DNA of 64,000 nucleotides from Marinilactibacillus sp042660675 (GTDB lineage: Bacteria; Bacillota; Bacilli; Lactobacillales; Carnobacteriaceae_A), in NCBI RefSeq assembly GCF_042660675.1, contig NZ_JBHSUL010000031.1, positions 62,001-126,000 of the forward strand, written 5' to 3'. Position 1 is the stretch's first letter, and the number at the start of each line of letters is the position of its first letter. Of this stretch, positions 54,417-63,348 are shown piece by piece. Position numbers and translations under genes: made by a program. The notes under the pieces are model-generated. The model was not told the DNA's origin. It made no database searches and saw nothing but the letters and a program-made list of their open reading frames with translations.

Positions 54417-56252
54417 ATGAAAATCAAATTAGTAAAATATATTACTGTTGCAGCTTTGTCATTTAATACAATTTCACTACTATCTGAAAATAGTTCGGTC
54501 AATGCGGCAGAACAATCTGTAGTTAGAATTAGTGGAGAAACCAGATATCAAACAGCTACCAATATTAGTCAAGCTGGTTTTAAAAAGTCAGGGACAGTCT
54601 TTATTGCAAATGCAATGAACTTTGCGGATGCATTATCTGGAGGTCCATTAGCTTTTCAAAAAGATGCTCCTATTTTACTGGCTAATGGAAGTAGCTTGAG
54701 ACCTGAAACACTTAACGAAATTAAGCGACTAGGAGCTAGTAAAGCCGTTATCTTAGGTGGAGAAGCTGCTATCTCTAAATCAATTGAAAATGAACTGAAA
54801 AAATTAGGTTTGAGTACTCAACGCTTAGCAGGAGATACTCGTTTTGAAACTGCGGAAGTTATTGCAGAAGAGTTAAGTAAAAATACTGATTCTACAGAAG
54901 CAGTTGTAGTAGATGGTTATAATTTTGCGGATGCAATGTCAGTAGGACCTTTTGCTGCAAGAAAAGGTATGCCAATATTTTTAACTAGACCAGCTAAATT
55001 ACCTGATGAAGCTCGTTTGAGAAAATACAATAAAACATATATTATCGGCGGAGAAACAGCCGTATCAAAAAGTGTTCAAAATAAATTGAATAGTCCTACT
55101 CGTATTTCTGGAAGTAATAGATTTCAGACTAATTTGGAAGTAATGAATTATTTTGGAGTTGAGAAAGAAACGTTATCAATTGCTACAGGTATGAATTTTG
55201 CAGATGCATTAACAGGCTCTGTGCTAGCCGCAAAAAATAATGCAGCCGTAATGTTAGTGAGAGATAATGGTAGAGATGGCTTTGATGAATACTTGACTAA
55301 AAACAAATTCAAAAGTTTTTCAATTATTGGTGGAGAAACTGCAGTATCCAAAGGTGTTCAGTCAAAATTGTCAGCTTTTATAGAAGAGTTGGAATTAAAT
55401 AGAGAAATTCCTGAGAATCTTTCTAATATTATAAATAACATTTTGGAAAGCTCAACACTAGATTATAAAGTAACAGACAATAGAAAGTACACCGGATCAG
55501 TCAACTTTGAATTTGATACACCTTATGGTTACTCTGATAATGTTGAAGATAATAGTACAATTGATCGATTCACTAAAGAATTAGACAATAGAGGCATTAG
55601 ATGGGTATTCCCAAGAGACAAAGCTGGAGTAGATGAACTTAGACATTCAGTGGAAGTATTGCTTGAGGATTATACAGCACCACTTAATTTAGAGGCATTT
55701 GAAAAGACAGTGAAATCAATGGTAGAGAATGATGTTACTTATACTCCAGCTAAAGATTTTTTAGATGGTCAATTACGCATAAGTGAAGGTCGTTCATCTA
55801 GTGATTCTAAATTTTTAGAATTTAAAATAGAAGGTATAACATTTACAGATGGAAATAGAATCTATGATGCAGTTAATAAGATACTTGATAAAAACAAACT
55901 GTTTGATAGATATCTAGAAATGGGTGATGAAACAAGCTTTGGTCCATCAACACCTACAATATATGTCCATAAATTTAGGGGTTCACGTTTATTGCCATCT
56001 GAAAAACATATAAATAATATTGATCGAATAAGCAAAAATTTTGCGAATGACTCTATATTTTTTGGAGGATATGAAATCGAGAAGTATTCAGACTACATTA
56101 CTGTAGTATTTGAAGAAGGTATCGCTAATTCCGGTGAAACTTTTCTTAGTAATAGACTTCATACGTATGTATTTTCTCAAAACGATCTAGAGTTTGTTGA
56201 GAGACGAATTTTTGGAAAAGAAACATATTTCCATGTTTGGACTAAAAAGTAA
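54417..56252 (+). CDS. Secreted CWB2 protein with unrecognised C-terminal domain
   Basis: A 611-residue exported protein. Signal peptide about 1-30 (SSVNA), three CWB2 repeats about 36-322 (RISGETRYQTA, RLAGDTRFETA, RISGSNRFQTN), then about 280 residues that I do not recognise. That part is polar and acidic with mixed helix/strand character, includes TGSVNFEFDTPYGY, a GIRWVFPRD segment, paired repeats of an aromatic-rich type and ends in ETYFHVWTKK. No catalytic motif stands out. The N-terminal 325 residues are very close to the two genes downstream, so it arose by duplication with domain swapping. GAGGAGATAAC supports the ATG. Confidence 0.88.
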   Translation: MKIKLVKYITVAALSFNTISLLSENSSVNAAEQSVVRISGETRYQTATNISQAGFKKSGTVFIANAMNFADALSGGPLAFQKDAPILLANGSSLRPETLNEIKRLGASKAVILGGEAAISKSIENELKKLGLSTQRLAGDTRFETAEVIAEELSKNTDSTEAVVVDGYNFADAMSVGPFAARKGMPIFLTRPAKLPDEARLRKYNKTYIIGGETAVSKSVQNKLNSPTRISGSNRFQTNLEVMNYFGVEKETLSIATGMNFADALTGSVLAAKNNAAVMLVRDNGRDGFDEYLTKNKFKSFSIIGGETAVSKGVQSKLSAFIEELELNREIPENLSNIINNILESSTLDYKVTDNRKYTGSVNFEFDTPYGYSDNVEDNSTIDRFTKELDNRGIRWVFPRDKAGVDELRHSVEVLLEDYTAPLNLEAFEKTVKSMVENDVTYTPAKDFLDGQLRISEGRSSSDSKFLEFKIEGITFTDGNRIYDAVNKILDKNKLFDRYLEMGDETSFGPSTPTIYVHKFRGSRLLPSEKHINNIDRISKNFANDSIFFGGYEIEKYSDYITVVFEEGIANSGETFLSNRLHTYVFSQNDLEFVERRIFGKETYFHVWTKK

Positions 56253-56280
56253 TAGTTCATATAATTTTCAATTTAGTTCA

Positions 56281-56321
56281 AATAGGGTTAATGAATTCTC
56301 GGTTCATTAATCCTATTTTTT
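56281..56321 (+). terminator. Rho-independent terminator
   Basis: AATAGGGTTAATGAA (56281-56295) pairs with TTCATTAATCCTATT (56303-56317, one G:U) and runs into T6, 28 bases after the stop. Confidence 0.88.
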
Positions 56322-56408
56322 GTGCAAAAAATACTTCGCAAGGTTTTGAAGTGGTTGTACCAAGGTGTTGTTAAAAGTAAGTTATGCTCTTAAAAGTAAT
56401 ACATAAAC

Positions 56409-56431
56409 TCCGATATTAAATATGCATACAA
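56409..56431 (+). promoter_or_regulatory. Conserved upstream box, copy 2 of 3
   Basis: TCCGATATT followed by GCATACAAA, 45 bases before the second paralogue. It is the most diverged of the three copies. Confidence 0.35.
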
Positions 56432-56453
56432 AGAGAAAATACGGAGGAAGAAT

Positions 56454-58115
56454 ATGTATAAGACTATCTGGAAATATATAACAATAGCAACGCTATCATT
56501 CATTGGAATTATAGGAAGTACTCAAAATGGTGCAGTAAGTGCTACAGAACTTTCAACTGTGCGTATAAGTGGAGAAACAAGGTATCAAACAGCTACGAAT
56601 ATAAGTAAGGCTGGTTTTGATAAATCGGATACTGTTTTTATTGCCAATGCAATGAACTTTGCGGATGCCTTAGCTGGAGGACCTTTAGCCTTTCAAAAGG
56701 ATGCACCTATTTTATTAGCTCATGGAAGTAGTTTAAGAGCAGAAACCATTAACGAAATCAAACGTCTAGGCGCTCGTAACGTAATTATCTTAGGGGGAGA
56801 AGCAGCTATCTCTAAATCCATTGAGAATGAATTGAAGAAATTAGGTTTGAGTACGGAGCGTCTTGCAGGAGAGACACGTTTTGATACCGCTCAAGTCATC
56901 GCTGATAAGTTGACTCGTAATAGTAATGTCAAAGAAGCAGTAGTAGTAGATGGATACAACTTTGCGGATGCCTTATCAATCGCTCCCTTTGCGGCGAAAA
57001 AAGGCATGCCGATATATTTAACTAGACCAGCTAAATTGCACAGCGAAACCCAGCTGAAGAAATACACCAAAACGTACGTTATTGGTGGAGAAACAGCAGT
57101 ATCTAAAAATGTTGAAAGCAAATTAAACAATCCAACTCGATTAGCTGGTGCGGACAGATTTCAAACAAATTTAAAAGTACTAAATCACTTTAGTAATGGA
57201 ACTGAGAAACTATCAATCGCTACCGGAATGAATTTTGCGGATGCATTAACAGGATCTGTTTTAGCAGCGAAAAACAATACAGGAATATTGTTGACAAAGA
57301 ATTCCGAATTGAGTGATATTCAAAAAGACTCTTTAAATAAAGGTAACTATAAAAAATACACAATACTTGGAGGAGCTATTTCAGTTTCATCAAAAGTAGA
57401 ATCACAATTACAAGGTGACGAACAACAGACTAGTGCACCCATGCAATTGAAAAAAGAAACTAATAATCGTGTGAAAGAAATTTTGAGTAAAGCGGATAAA
57501 GAAGCTTACGATTTAGCGAAAAACATGACAAGAAAAGAAAAAGATCAGTACGTTAACTTATCGCAAGAAGAATTACAACAACTAGCAAATGGAGTAGATT
57601 ACGGTAAATTAAATGACGAGTTTGCAAAGTTAATTAATGCTCACAGAAAAAAACTAGGGTTAAGTACTTTAAAGCCAGCAGATAATTTTGTAAATGGAAC
57701 AAAGCAGATTGCAAAAAGTTTAGCGGATTACGGTTACCTTGGTATAAATGGATATAAAGGACATACACTGCCAAATGGAAAACCTACGCACTCAGTTTAC
57801 AGTAAAGAGTTATTAAACAAAGGTGTAGGCGAAAATATTGCCTTTAAGTACAATGCAAATAATCCCTATGAAATCGTCAGTGAAAAATTTATCGTAGAAT
57901 ACTTTTTTGACCAATGGATGAACTCACCAAGTCATAGAGCCAATATGGAAGATAAACTCTTTAGAGGGTTTACGATAGCGGCCCAACCAGTCACTAACGG
58001 TAAAACGAGATTAGGAACAAGAGATGCTAATGGTATTTATACAATTAACGGTCTAGCATATCCGCATTATGGAGTAGGAATTATATCGGTACTAACACTC
58101 GTCGATAATTTATAA
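56454..58115 (+). CDS. Secreted CWB2 protein with C-terminal CAP/SCP domain
   Basis: A 553-residue exported protein. Signal peptide about 1-30 (GAVSA), three CWB2 repeats about 36-325, a lysine/glutamate-rich helical linker (about 335-390) and a CAP-superfamily domain to the end: FAKLINAHRKKLGLSTLKP, GHTLPNGKPTH, GVGENIAF and WMNSPSHRANM, with the conserved His and Glu residues. The domain is larger and more complete-looking than that of the protein at 8040. Function of bacterial CAP domains is mostly unknown. GGAGGAAG supports the ATG; terminators on both sides make it monocistronic. Confidence 0.92.
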   Translation: MYKTIWKYITIATLSFIGIIGSTQNGAVSATELSTVRISGETRYQTATNISKAGFDKSDTVFIANAMNFADALAGGPLAFQKDAPILLAHGSSLRAETINEIKRLGARNVIILGGEAAISKSIENELKKLGLSTERLAGETRFDTAQVIADKLTRNSNVKEAVVVDGYNFADALSIAPFAAKKGMPIYLTRPAKLHSETQLKKYTKTYVIGGETAVSKNVESKLNNPTRLAGADRFQTNLKVLNHFSNGTEKLSIATGMNFADALTGSVLAAKNNTGILLTKNSELSDIQKDSLNKGNYKKYTILGGAISVSSKVESQLQGDEQQTSAPMQLKKETNNRVKEILSKADKEAYDLAKNMTRKEKDQYVNLSQEELQQLANGVDYGKLNDEFAKLINAHRKKLGLSTLKPADNFVNGTKQIAKSLADYGYLGINGYKGHTLPNGKPTHSVYSKELLNKGVGENIAFKYNANNPYEIVSEKFIVEYFFDQWMNSPSHRANMEDKLFRGFTIAAQPVTNGKTRLGTRDANGIYTINGLAYPHYGVGIISVLTLVDNL

Positions 58116-58125
58116 TAGAATTGGG

Positions 58126-58158
58126 AGCACTCTAGTAGTAATGGAGTGCTACTTTTTT
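58126..58158 (+). terminator. Rho-independent terminator
   Basis: AGCACTCT (58126-58133) pairs with GGAGTGCT (58143-58150, one G:U) and is followed by ACTTTTTT. Confidence 0.75.
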
Positions 58159-58292
58159 ATATTAAATATTATTTAAAGGTCATAAAGTGCATAACTCTAA
58201 AAGATTTCGTTTTGATATGACAATTAAATGTGTCTAAGAATCAAAAGTATATTGAAAAACTACACTTTATCATTTATTTTCAAACATAAATA

Positions 58293-58315
58293 TCCGATAA
58301 TAGTAAAGGTATAAA
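58293..58315 (+). promoter_or_regulatory. Conserved upstream box, copy 3 of 3
   Basis: TCCGATAAT followed by GGTATAAA, 40 bases before the third paralogue. It matches copy 1 closely while the flanking bases differ. Confidence 0.45.
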
Positions 58316-58332
58316 GAATTTGGAGGAACATT

Positions 58333-59703
58333 ATGAAAAACCAATTATTAAAATACATAACAGTGATAGGATTGTCACTAGGAACGGTTGCAACATTGAA
58401 TCAGAATACCGTTGTAAATGCTACAGAAGGAACTATTACTAGGGTTAGTGGAGAAACCAGGTATCAAACGGCTACTAATATCAGTAAAGCTGGCTTTGAA
58501 AAATCCAATACGGTTTTTATTGCGAATGTAATGAATTTTGCGGATGCACTATCTGGTGGACCATTAGCGTATCAAAATGACGCGCCCATATTACTTGCTC
58601 ACGGTGGGGGCTTAAGAGAAGAGACGATAAAAGAAATTAAAAGATTAGGTGCTAAGAAAGCCGTCATTTTAGGTGGCGAAGCAGCAATCTCCCAATCGAT
58701 TGAAAGTGAATTAAAAGGACTTGGCATAAGCACTGAACGTCTAGCTGGGAAAACGCGTTTTGAAACAGCTGAAGTGATTGCAACTCGAATGAATCTAAAG
58801 GTTACTTCTACTAAAGCAGTTGTTGTAGATGGTTATAATTTTGCGGATGCGTTGTCTGTAGCCCCCTTTGCAGCTAAAGAGGGTATGCCCATTTATTTGA
58901 CTAGGCCATCTGCACTACCAAATGAATCTGCTTTAAAGCAATACAAAGAGACGTTTATCATTGGTGGAGACATAGCAGTCTCTAAAGATGTGGAAAATAA
59001 ATTGAATAAACCAACTCGTTTAGCAGGTAAAGATCGATTCCAAACAAATTTAAAAGTTCTTAATTACTTTGGTATAGAAGGAAATCATTTATCTGTAGCT
59101 ACAGGAATGACTTTCGCTGATGCATTAACAGGATCTGTACTAGCAGCGAAAAACAATACTGGGATTTTATTAACGAGAAATCCTAGTTTAAGTACTACCC
59201 AAAAAGATTACTTAGAAAACAGTCAGTATACGCATATGACAATACTAGGAGGATCCATTTCTGTTTCAACTGAAATAGAAATGCAACTAGGAAACTATCT
59301 AAAGCAACCTAGTATTAATAAGCCAGTGGATTATGTATCTGCTTCTTCAAGCGAATCCATTATCAATATTGCAAATGATCTGAAAGAGTCACCTTATTTG
59401 TATGGAGGTGCAACGCCTGTAGGATTTGATTGTTCAGGGTTTGTACAATATGTGTTCCGTCAAGCAGGGCTTAATATCACCAGAACAACGACTACTCAAT
59501 TTAATCAAGTAACTAAAATCCCTCAGTCAGAAGCCAAACCCGGAGATTTGGTTTTCTTCAGTCAATCCGGATCCGTTGACCACGTAGGAATCTATCTCGG
59601 AGACGGAAAATTCATCGGTGCGCAAACTTCCACCGGAGTTGCGGAAGCTTCATTCACAACAGGATACTGGTCTAGATATCTTGCTGGATTTGGACGCTTG
59701 TAA
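58333..59703 (+). CDS. Secreted CWB2 protein with NlpC/P60 peptidoglycan endopeptidase domain
   Basis: A 456-residue wall hydrolase. Signal peptide about 1-30 (TVVNA), three CWB2 repeats about 36-325, then an NlpC/P60 cysteine peptidase domain (about 340-456): YLYGGATPVGFDCSGF with Cys367, PGDLVFF, and DHVGIYLG with His417, ending in the usual FIGAQTSTGV region. It should cut stem peptides of peptidoglycan. TTTGGAGGAAC supports the ATG. Its CWB2 part is close to that of the two genes upstream. No strong terminator follows, so the small membrane gene 33 bases downstream may be co-transcribed. Confidence 0.94.
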   Translation: MKNQLLKYITVIGLSLGTVATLNQNTVVNATEGTITRVSGETRYQTATNISKAGFEKSNTVFIANVMNFADALSGGPLAYQNDAPILLAHGGGLREETIKEIKRLGAKKAVILGGEAAISQSIESELKGLGISTERLAGKTRFETAEVIATRMNLKVTSTKAVVVDGYNFADALSVAPFAAKEGMPIYLTRPSALPNESALKQYKETFIIGGDIAVSKDVENKLNKPTRLAGKDRFQTNLKVLNYFGIEGNHLSVATGMTFADALTGSVLAAKNNTGILLTRNPSLSTTQKDYLENSQYTHMTILGGSISVSTEIEMQLGNYLKQPSINKPVDYVSASSSESIINIANDLKESPYLYGGATPVGFDCSGFVQYVFRQAGLNITRTTTTQFNQVTKIPQSEAKPGDLVFFSQSGSVDHVGIYLGDGKFIGAQTSTGVAEASFTTGYWSRYLAGFGRL

Positions 59704-59735
59704 GTTACAGTAAATAAAAAAAGGGAGGAATAACA

Positions 59736-60437
59736 TTGGAAACACAAGATGTAAGTTTTATTATATTGTTGCTAACAACATACGCAGGGGTCGTCAATTT
59801 TTTATCCAATAATAGATTTAATTTTATACTTTTGTACTTTAAGTCTATGAATAAGGATGAGTTAAGATTTTTTAGAGATACGTTAACAATTGAAGATGAA
59901 AACACTTCGAATTTTTTAGTTATACTTGTTATAGCTTTGACAAGTTTTTTGGGTGGTCTACTATATGTAATAATTAAAGTGGATAGCAGTATAATGACTA
60001 TGTTAACGGGATTCTTTTTTTCTGCAACTTTACAGCTTATTATTATATTTAGTAGAAAATATATTACAGATAAGCAGAAAAATAAAAGAGTGCTAGCTAT
60101 CGTTGATAATGGGGAGACCTATTATTTTCATGCAAAATTAAAAGAAGGACAATTCTTATTTAGAAACAATTTAAATTCTAAAGAATATTATTGTAATAGC
60201 CAATATAGCAGAAATAAACTTTTTGAAAAGAAAGATGTCCTTGAGAAAGCGAACGGTTATGTAGATAGGGAAAGTTTTGAAAGAAACCACGTTATATTAA
60301 TTGATAAAATGCTAGGAGACGATGTAGAAAAACTGTTTGCCGAATTAGATAAGGATATGTCAATCGTTGTAACAAATTACCTGAAATACTGTCTGGAAAA
60401 TAAAGAAATACCTTCAAACGCTCAAAAGGATCAGTGA
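59736..60437 (+). CDS. Unknown membrane protein with three predicted helices
   Basis: A 233-residue protein of no family I recognise. TTG start after AAAGGGAGGAATAAC. Hydrophobic segments at about 6-25, 60-82 and 86-106 are followed by a 125-residue charged cytoplasmic-type domain (KNKRVLAIVDNGETYYFHAKLKEG at its start). It lies directly after the NlpC/P60 gene, spaced 33 bases, and before the flippase pseudogene. I cannot assign a function. Confidence 0.65.
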   Translation: METQDVSFIILLLTTYAGVVNFLSNNRFNFILLYFKSMNKDELRFFRDTLTIEDENTSNFLVILVIALTSFLGGLLYVIIKVDSSIMTMLTGFFFSATLQLIIIFSRKYITDKQKNKRVLAIVDNGETYYFHAKLKEGQFLFRNNLNSKEYYCNSQYSRNKLFEKKDVLEKANGYVDRESFERNHVILIDKMLGDDVEKLFAELDKDMSIVVTNYLKYCLENKEIPSNAQKDQ

Positions 60438-60460
60438 GCTCTAATTGATTGTAGCCTTTT

Positions 60461-60860
60461 CTCAATACGGAAGACTTTTTTGTTATTCATATTTTAGTTC
60501 TAATGGTAGGCTATCCGTTCAATATTATTTTGATATCACTTATCAAATGTTGCTTCAAGCTGACCAAAGGTAGAATGTCACGAATATGATTCAAATTGTA
60601 TCGATAATACTTAATGCGGCTCTGGTTGTACTACTGTTTACATTAGGAGCTAACATTCTTATCGTTGAATCGTTTAGTTTAACGATATCCTTTATTAGAC
60701 CTTTAGCTTAAACTATTATGTGAAGAGGAATTATGATATCGATAGAAGCGTTAAACCGGATGAAAATACTATTTCGCAAAAAAAGAGTGGAATTTGAAGC
60801 AGCTTTTGGGAATAGATTAGTAACTACAAGTCAGATAATTCAAAAAAGTATAAAATACAT
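60461..60860 (+). pseudogene. Decayed Wzx flippase remnant
   Basis: Conceptual translation in shifting frames gives pieces that align in order with the flippase at 51170: IHILVLMVGYPF (LYIFVLMIFYPL there), QYYFDITYQMLLQADQR, VTNMIQIVSIILNAAL, ISFIRPL, YYVKRNYDIDRSVKPDENTI, SQKKSGI and EAAFGN. Stops, frameshifts and internal deletions of about 26 and 50 codons separate them, so it cannot encode a flippase. It fills the 507-base gap 60438-60944, otherwise empty of genes. The short AT-rich tail may also derive from the flippase 3' end. Confidence 0.85.
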
Positions 60861-60944
60861 TTTTGTCCTTAATCTAATAAAAAATTTTGAATACTACTTT
60901 TAATTAAAAGATCAACTAATTAAAGATATGAATTAACCATAGGA

Positions 60945-61772
60945 GTGTTATTTATTAATAATTCAAGTTCTTGGATATACCAACAAGTTGTTTACGGCAT
61001 AACAGAAAAATATGGTAAAGCTAATTCAAAGCTAAAATACTTAAGTTTTTTAAAGAAGAAAAGAAAATCAACCGGGCTATTACTATTATATTTTCTGTTA
61101 GTATTTGCTGCTGTTTTTTTCCTGTATTCTTGGGAAGCTTGGAAAATTGTGTTTATAGATAATGGATGGAGTATTTCAAGAGCTGTTACTTTATTTGTAA
61201 TAATAGAGTTAATCTTAATCGCAATGACTTTCATTACTTTAATATTGGCTAAAAAAACCTCAGACTTGGAGCCTACTTTAATTTCTAGGGATGATATAAG
61301 TATAGTTACTACTACAAAAGAAATTTTTGACAATTTAAATATTAATAATGAAGCTAATATACAAAAAATATTAAAAGAGTGTGATAAAGTTATTGAATCT
61401 AGTAACTACAAGTTTGAAGTGAGTGTGAAATATTTTAATAATTTTTTACTATTGTTTTTCTTAACTCCAGTTGGTTTTTTGCTATCTATTGCAATATCTC
61501 AAGCTACTGACTCGGATTTAACGGATAACTTATTACCTTTGAGTACGTTCTTAGACTTCGTAGTATTGATAGCATACGTAATGCTTATAATTACTTTTCT
61601 TATACAATTTCTATTGGTTGTTGCTTATAGCGAAGCTTTTATCAATTTTTTCTATTTAGATCGTAAAAATGCAATAATAGTCAAAAAATTTGTTGGGGTT
61701 TTAGAATACAAAGGAAATGCCATCATAGAACCTAAGATGGAAAACCAAATCCAAACTCTAATCAATAAATAA
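60945..61772 (+). CDS. Unknown membrane protein with four predicted helices
   Basis: Up to 275 residues, no recognised family. Helices at about 44-66, 79-103, 165-190 and 203-232; the loop between helices 2 and 3 is cytoplasmic-looking and charged. The start is uncertain: GTG 60945 overlaps the only AGGAG, and no ATG/GTG/TTG lies at a normal distance behind it, so an ATT start at 60954 or a lost 5' end next to the pseudogene are possible. A stop at 60921 limits upstream extension. Confidence 0.6.
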   Translation: MLFINNSSSWIYQQVVYGITEKYGKANSKLKYLSFLKKKRKSTGLLLLYFLLVFAAVFFLYSWEAWKIVFIDNGWSISRAVTLFVIIELILIAMTFITLILAKKTSDLEPTLISRDDISIVTTTKEIFDNLNINNEANIQKILKECDKVIESSNYKFEVSVKYFNNFLLLFFLTPVGFLLSIAISQATDSDLTDNLLPLSTFLDFVVLIAYVMLIITFLIQFLLVVAYSEAFINFFYLDRKNAIIVKKFVGVLEYKGNAIIEPKMENQIQTLINK

Positions 61773-61930
61773 CCTATAAAGTTGTATGAAAAGAGTGGGA
61801 AATAACTGCATACCCGGTTCATTGCTTATATCTGCCATAATTTAATAAAGATATGGAGAGCTCATCATAATTTACGTAATCAGAAAAGAAATTAATTACA
61901 ATGCAAAATTAAAATATTTTATATGGAATT

Positions 61931-61969
61931 ACCCCATAATTTAGAGAAGAATCTAACTTTTGGGGTTTT
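61931..61969. terminator. Possible terminator between convergent genes
   Basis: ACCCCA (61931-61936) pairs with TGGGGT (61961 region) in an imperfect stem with TTTAGA/TCTAA inner pairing, followed on the plus strand by TTTCTC. It lies between the plus-strand membrane gene and the minus-strand regulator. Confidence 0.45.
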
Positions 61970-61998
61970 CTCATATTTGAAATGTATATTTTTGAAAT

Positions 61999-63348
61999 TT
62001 ATAAAACCTTCGAAAACTCCCCAGGTGAATACCCCACATGTTTCTTGAACGTTCGAATAAAAGTATTTACATGCTTATAACCTACCATTTCACTAATTTC
62101 AGTCACGTTGTATTTTCCTTCTAGTAACAATTCTTTTGATTTGGCGATTTTAAGTTCTGTGATGTAGGCTTTGAAGTTTATATCTGAATTCTTTTTCAGT
62201 AATCGACTGATGTAGTTTTCCGATAATTCAAATTCAATAGATAAGTCTGTTAACGACAAGTCTTTCATGAAATTTTGATCAATATATTCTATGATACTCA
62301 AAGTAGTCGGATCAGTAGTAATTGCATGGCTAAAAATACAATCGTTAAAAAGTACTTTGAAAATTTTCTGAAAGGTACTGTAAATAACAGGAATAGATGA
62401 AGTACTTAACTGGTTAAAAAGATCGCGATTTTTATCATAGAATGTATGAAAAGATTGATCTTGATGACTCAGTATTCTTTTAATAGTATTAAAAAGTACA
62501 ATTTTATATTCAGTAATCTTGAAGCTATTCAATTGTTCATCACGAAATAAGTGATCAAGAATTGATTGGCTATACGAAATGGCTTTTTCCAAATCATTAT
62601 CGATCACTGCGTTAAAGAGTTTACGTTCTTCTTCAAAAGTATAAGGAAGCAATTGGCTGTCGGTGATTTCTTCTGTATCGGGAAAAATCAATTGAGTATT
62701 TGTGTATTTGAACTTATCTTGCATCATTTTAGTGACCTCAGCAAAGGCATCCTTGAATTGATTAATTGACGGAACTTCTGTGGCGACCGAAAAGGTCAAA
62801 TTACGACTTAATTGACTTTCAATACTGGGAATAATAGCGTTCAACATTTTAGCAACTTTTACTTTATTTTTCTCTGAGAAAAGAATACAGAAATTTTGAA
62901 AGTCTAAAGGAATGAGTTTGTAAGTTAGAGTAGGTTTACTACTAGCGATAGCGTTCAGCATTTTACTTCTAAAGGTAAGCAAATTATCTCTAGTGAATTT
63001 AGTTTCTTCTAAAGTAATCCCTTCAATAGTTAGCAATGCTAATGTGCCACCTTCAAAATAGTCATCTAATTGAATTTCTTTTAATTGTTCGTGGAGAATA
63101 GGACTATCCAGTTCACCAGAAAATAACTCTATGAGAAAGTCAGACTGCAAAGTGTTTATCGTACTTTCCTTCGATGCTTTTAGCTCCAGATTTTCAGAAT
63201 ACAATTCATCGATATTTTGTTCGATAAAAGATAGCTCATTGAAACGTTCATTTTTAAGAATTTCTGGTTCGTTCTTTTTTGAATTGATCATACTTAAGAT
63301 GATCTTGATAGGTCCGTAAACTTTTCGGATGGCGTAAAAACAGATCAC
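61999..63348 (-). CDS. AraC-family regulator, 3' part of a frameshifted gene
   Basis: 449 codons ending in an AraC/XylS DNA-binding domain (last 100 residues): SIIEYIDQNFMKDLSLTDLS, FELSENYISRLLKK and the second helix-turn-helix VTEISEMVGYKHVNTFIRTF, ending GYSPGEFSKVL. It opens with ICFYAIRKVYGPIKII, which is the end of a membrane helix plus a juxtamembrane segment, and then a long linker. The GTG at 63348 follows an in-frame TAG by only two codons and has no ribosome site, so this is not an independent gene. It continues the frame at 63254-64000 if one G is removed from the run at 63351-63355. Confidence 0.85.
   Translation of the reverse strand: MICFYAIRKVYGPIKIILSMINSKKNEPEILKNERFNELSFIEQNIDELYSENLELKASKESTINTLQSDFLIELFSGELDSPILHEQLKEIQLDDYFEGGTLALLTIEGITLEETKFTRDNLLTFRSKMLNAIASSKPTLTYKLIPLDFQNFCILFSEKNKVKVAKMLNAIIPSIESQLSRNLTFSVATEVPSINQFKDAFAEVTKMMQDKFKYTNTQLIFPDTEEITDSQLLPYTFEEERKLFNAVIDNDLEKAISYSQSILDHLFRDEQLNSFKITEYKIVLFNTIKRILSHQDQSFHTFYDKNRDLFNQLSTSSIPVIYSTFQKIFKVLFNDCIFSHAITTDPTTLSIIEYIDQNFMKDLSLTDLSIEFELSENYISRLLKKNSDINFKAYITELKIAKSKELLLEGKYNVTEISEMVGYKHVNTFIRTFKKHVGYSPGEFSKVL

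Noticed and set aside
60992..61333. 113-codon minus-strand frame
   Set aside because: Antisense to the membrane protein at 60945; lysine/isoleucine-rich mirror of its helices, with no ribosome site or motifs.
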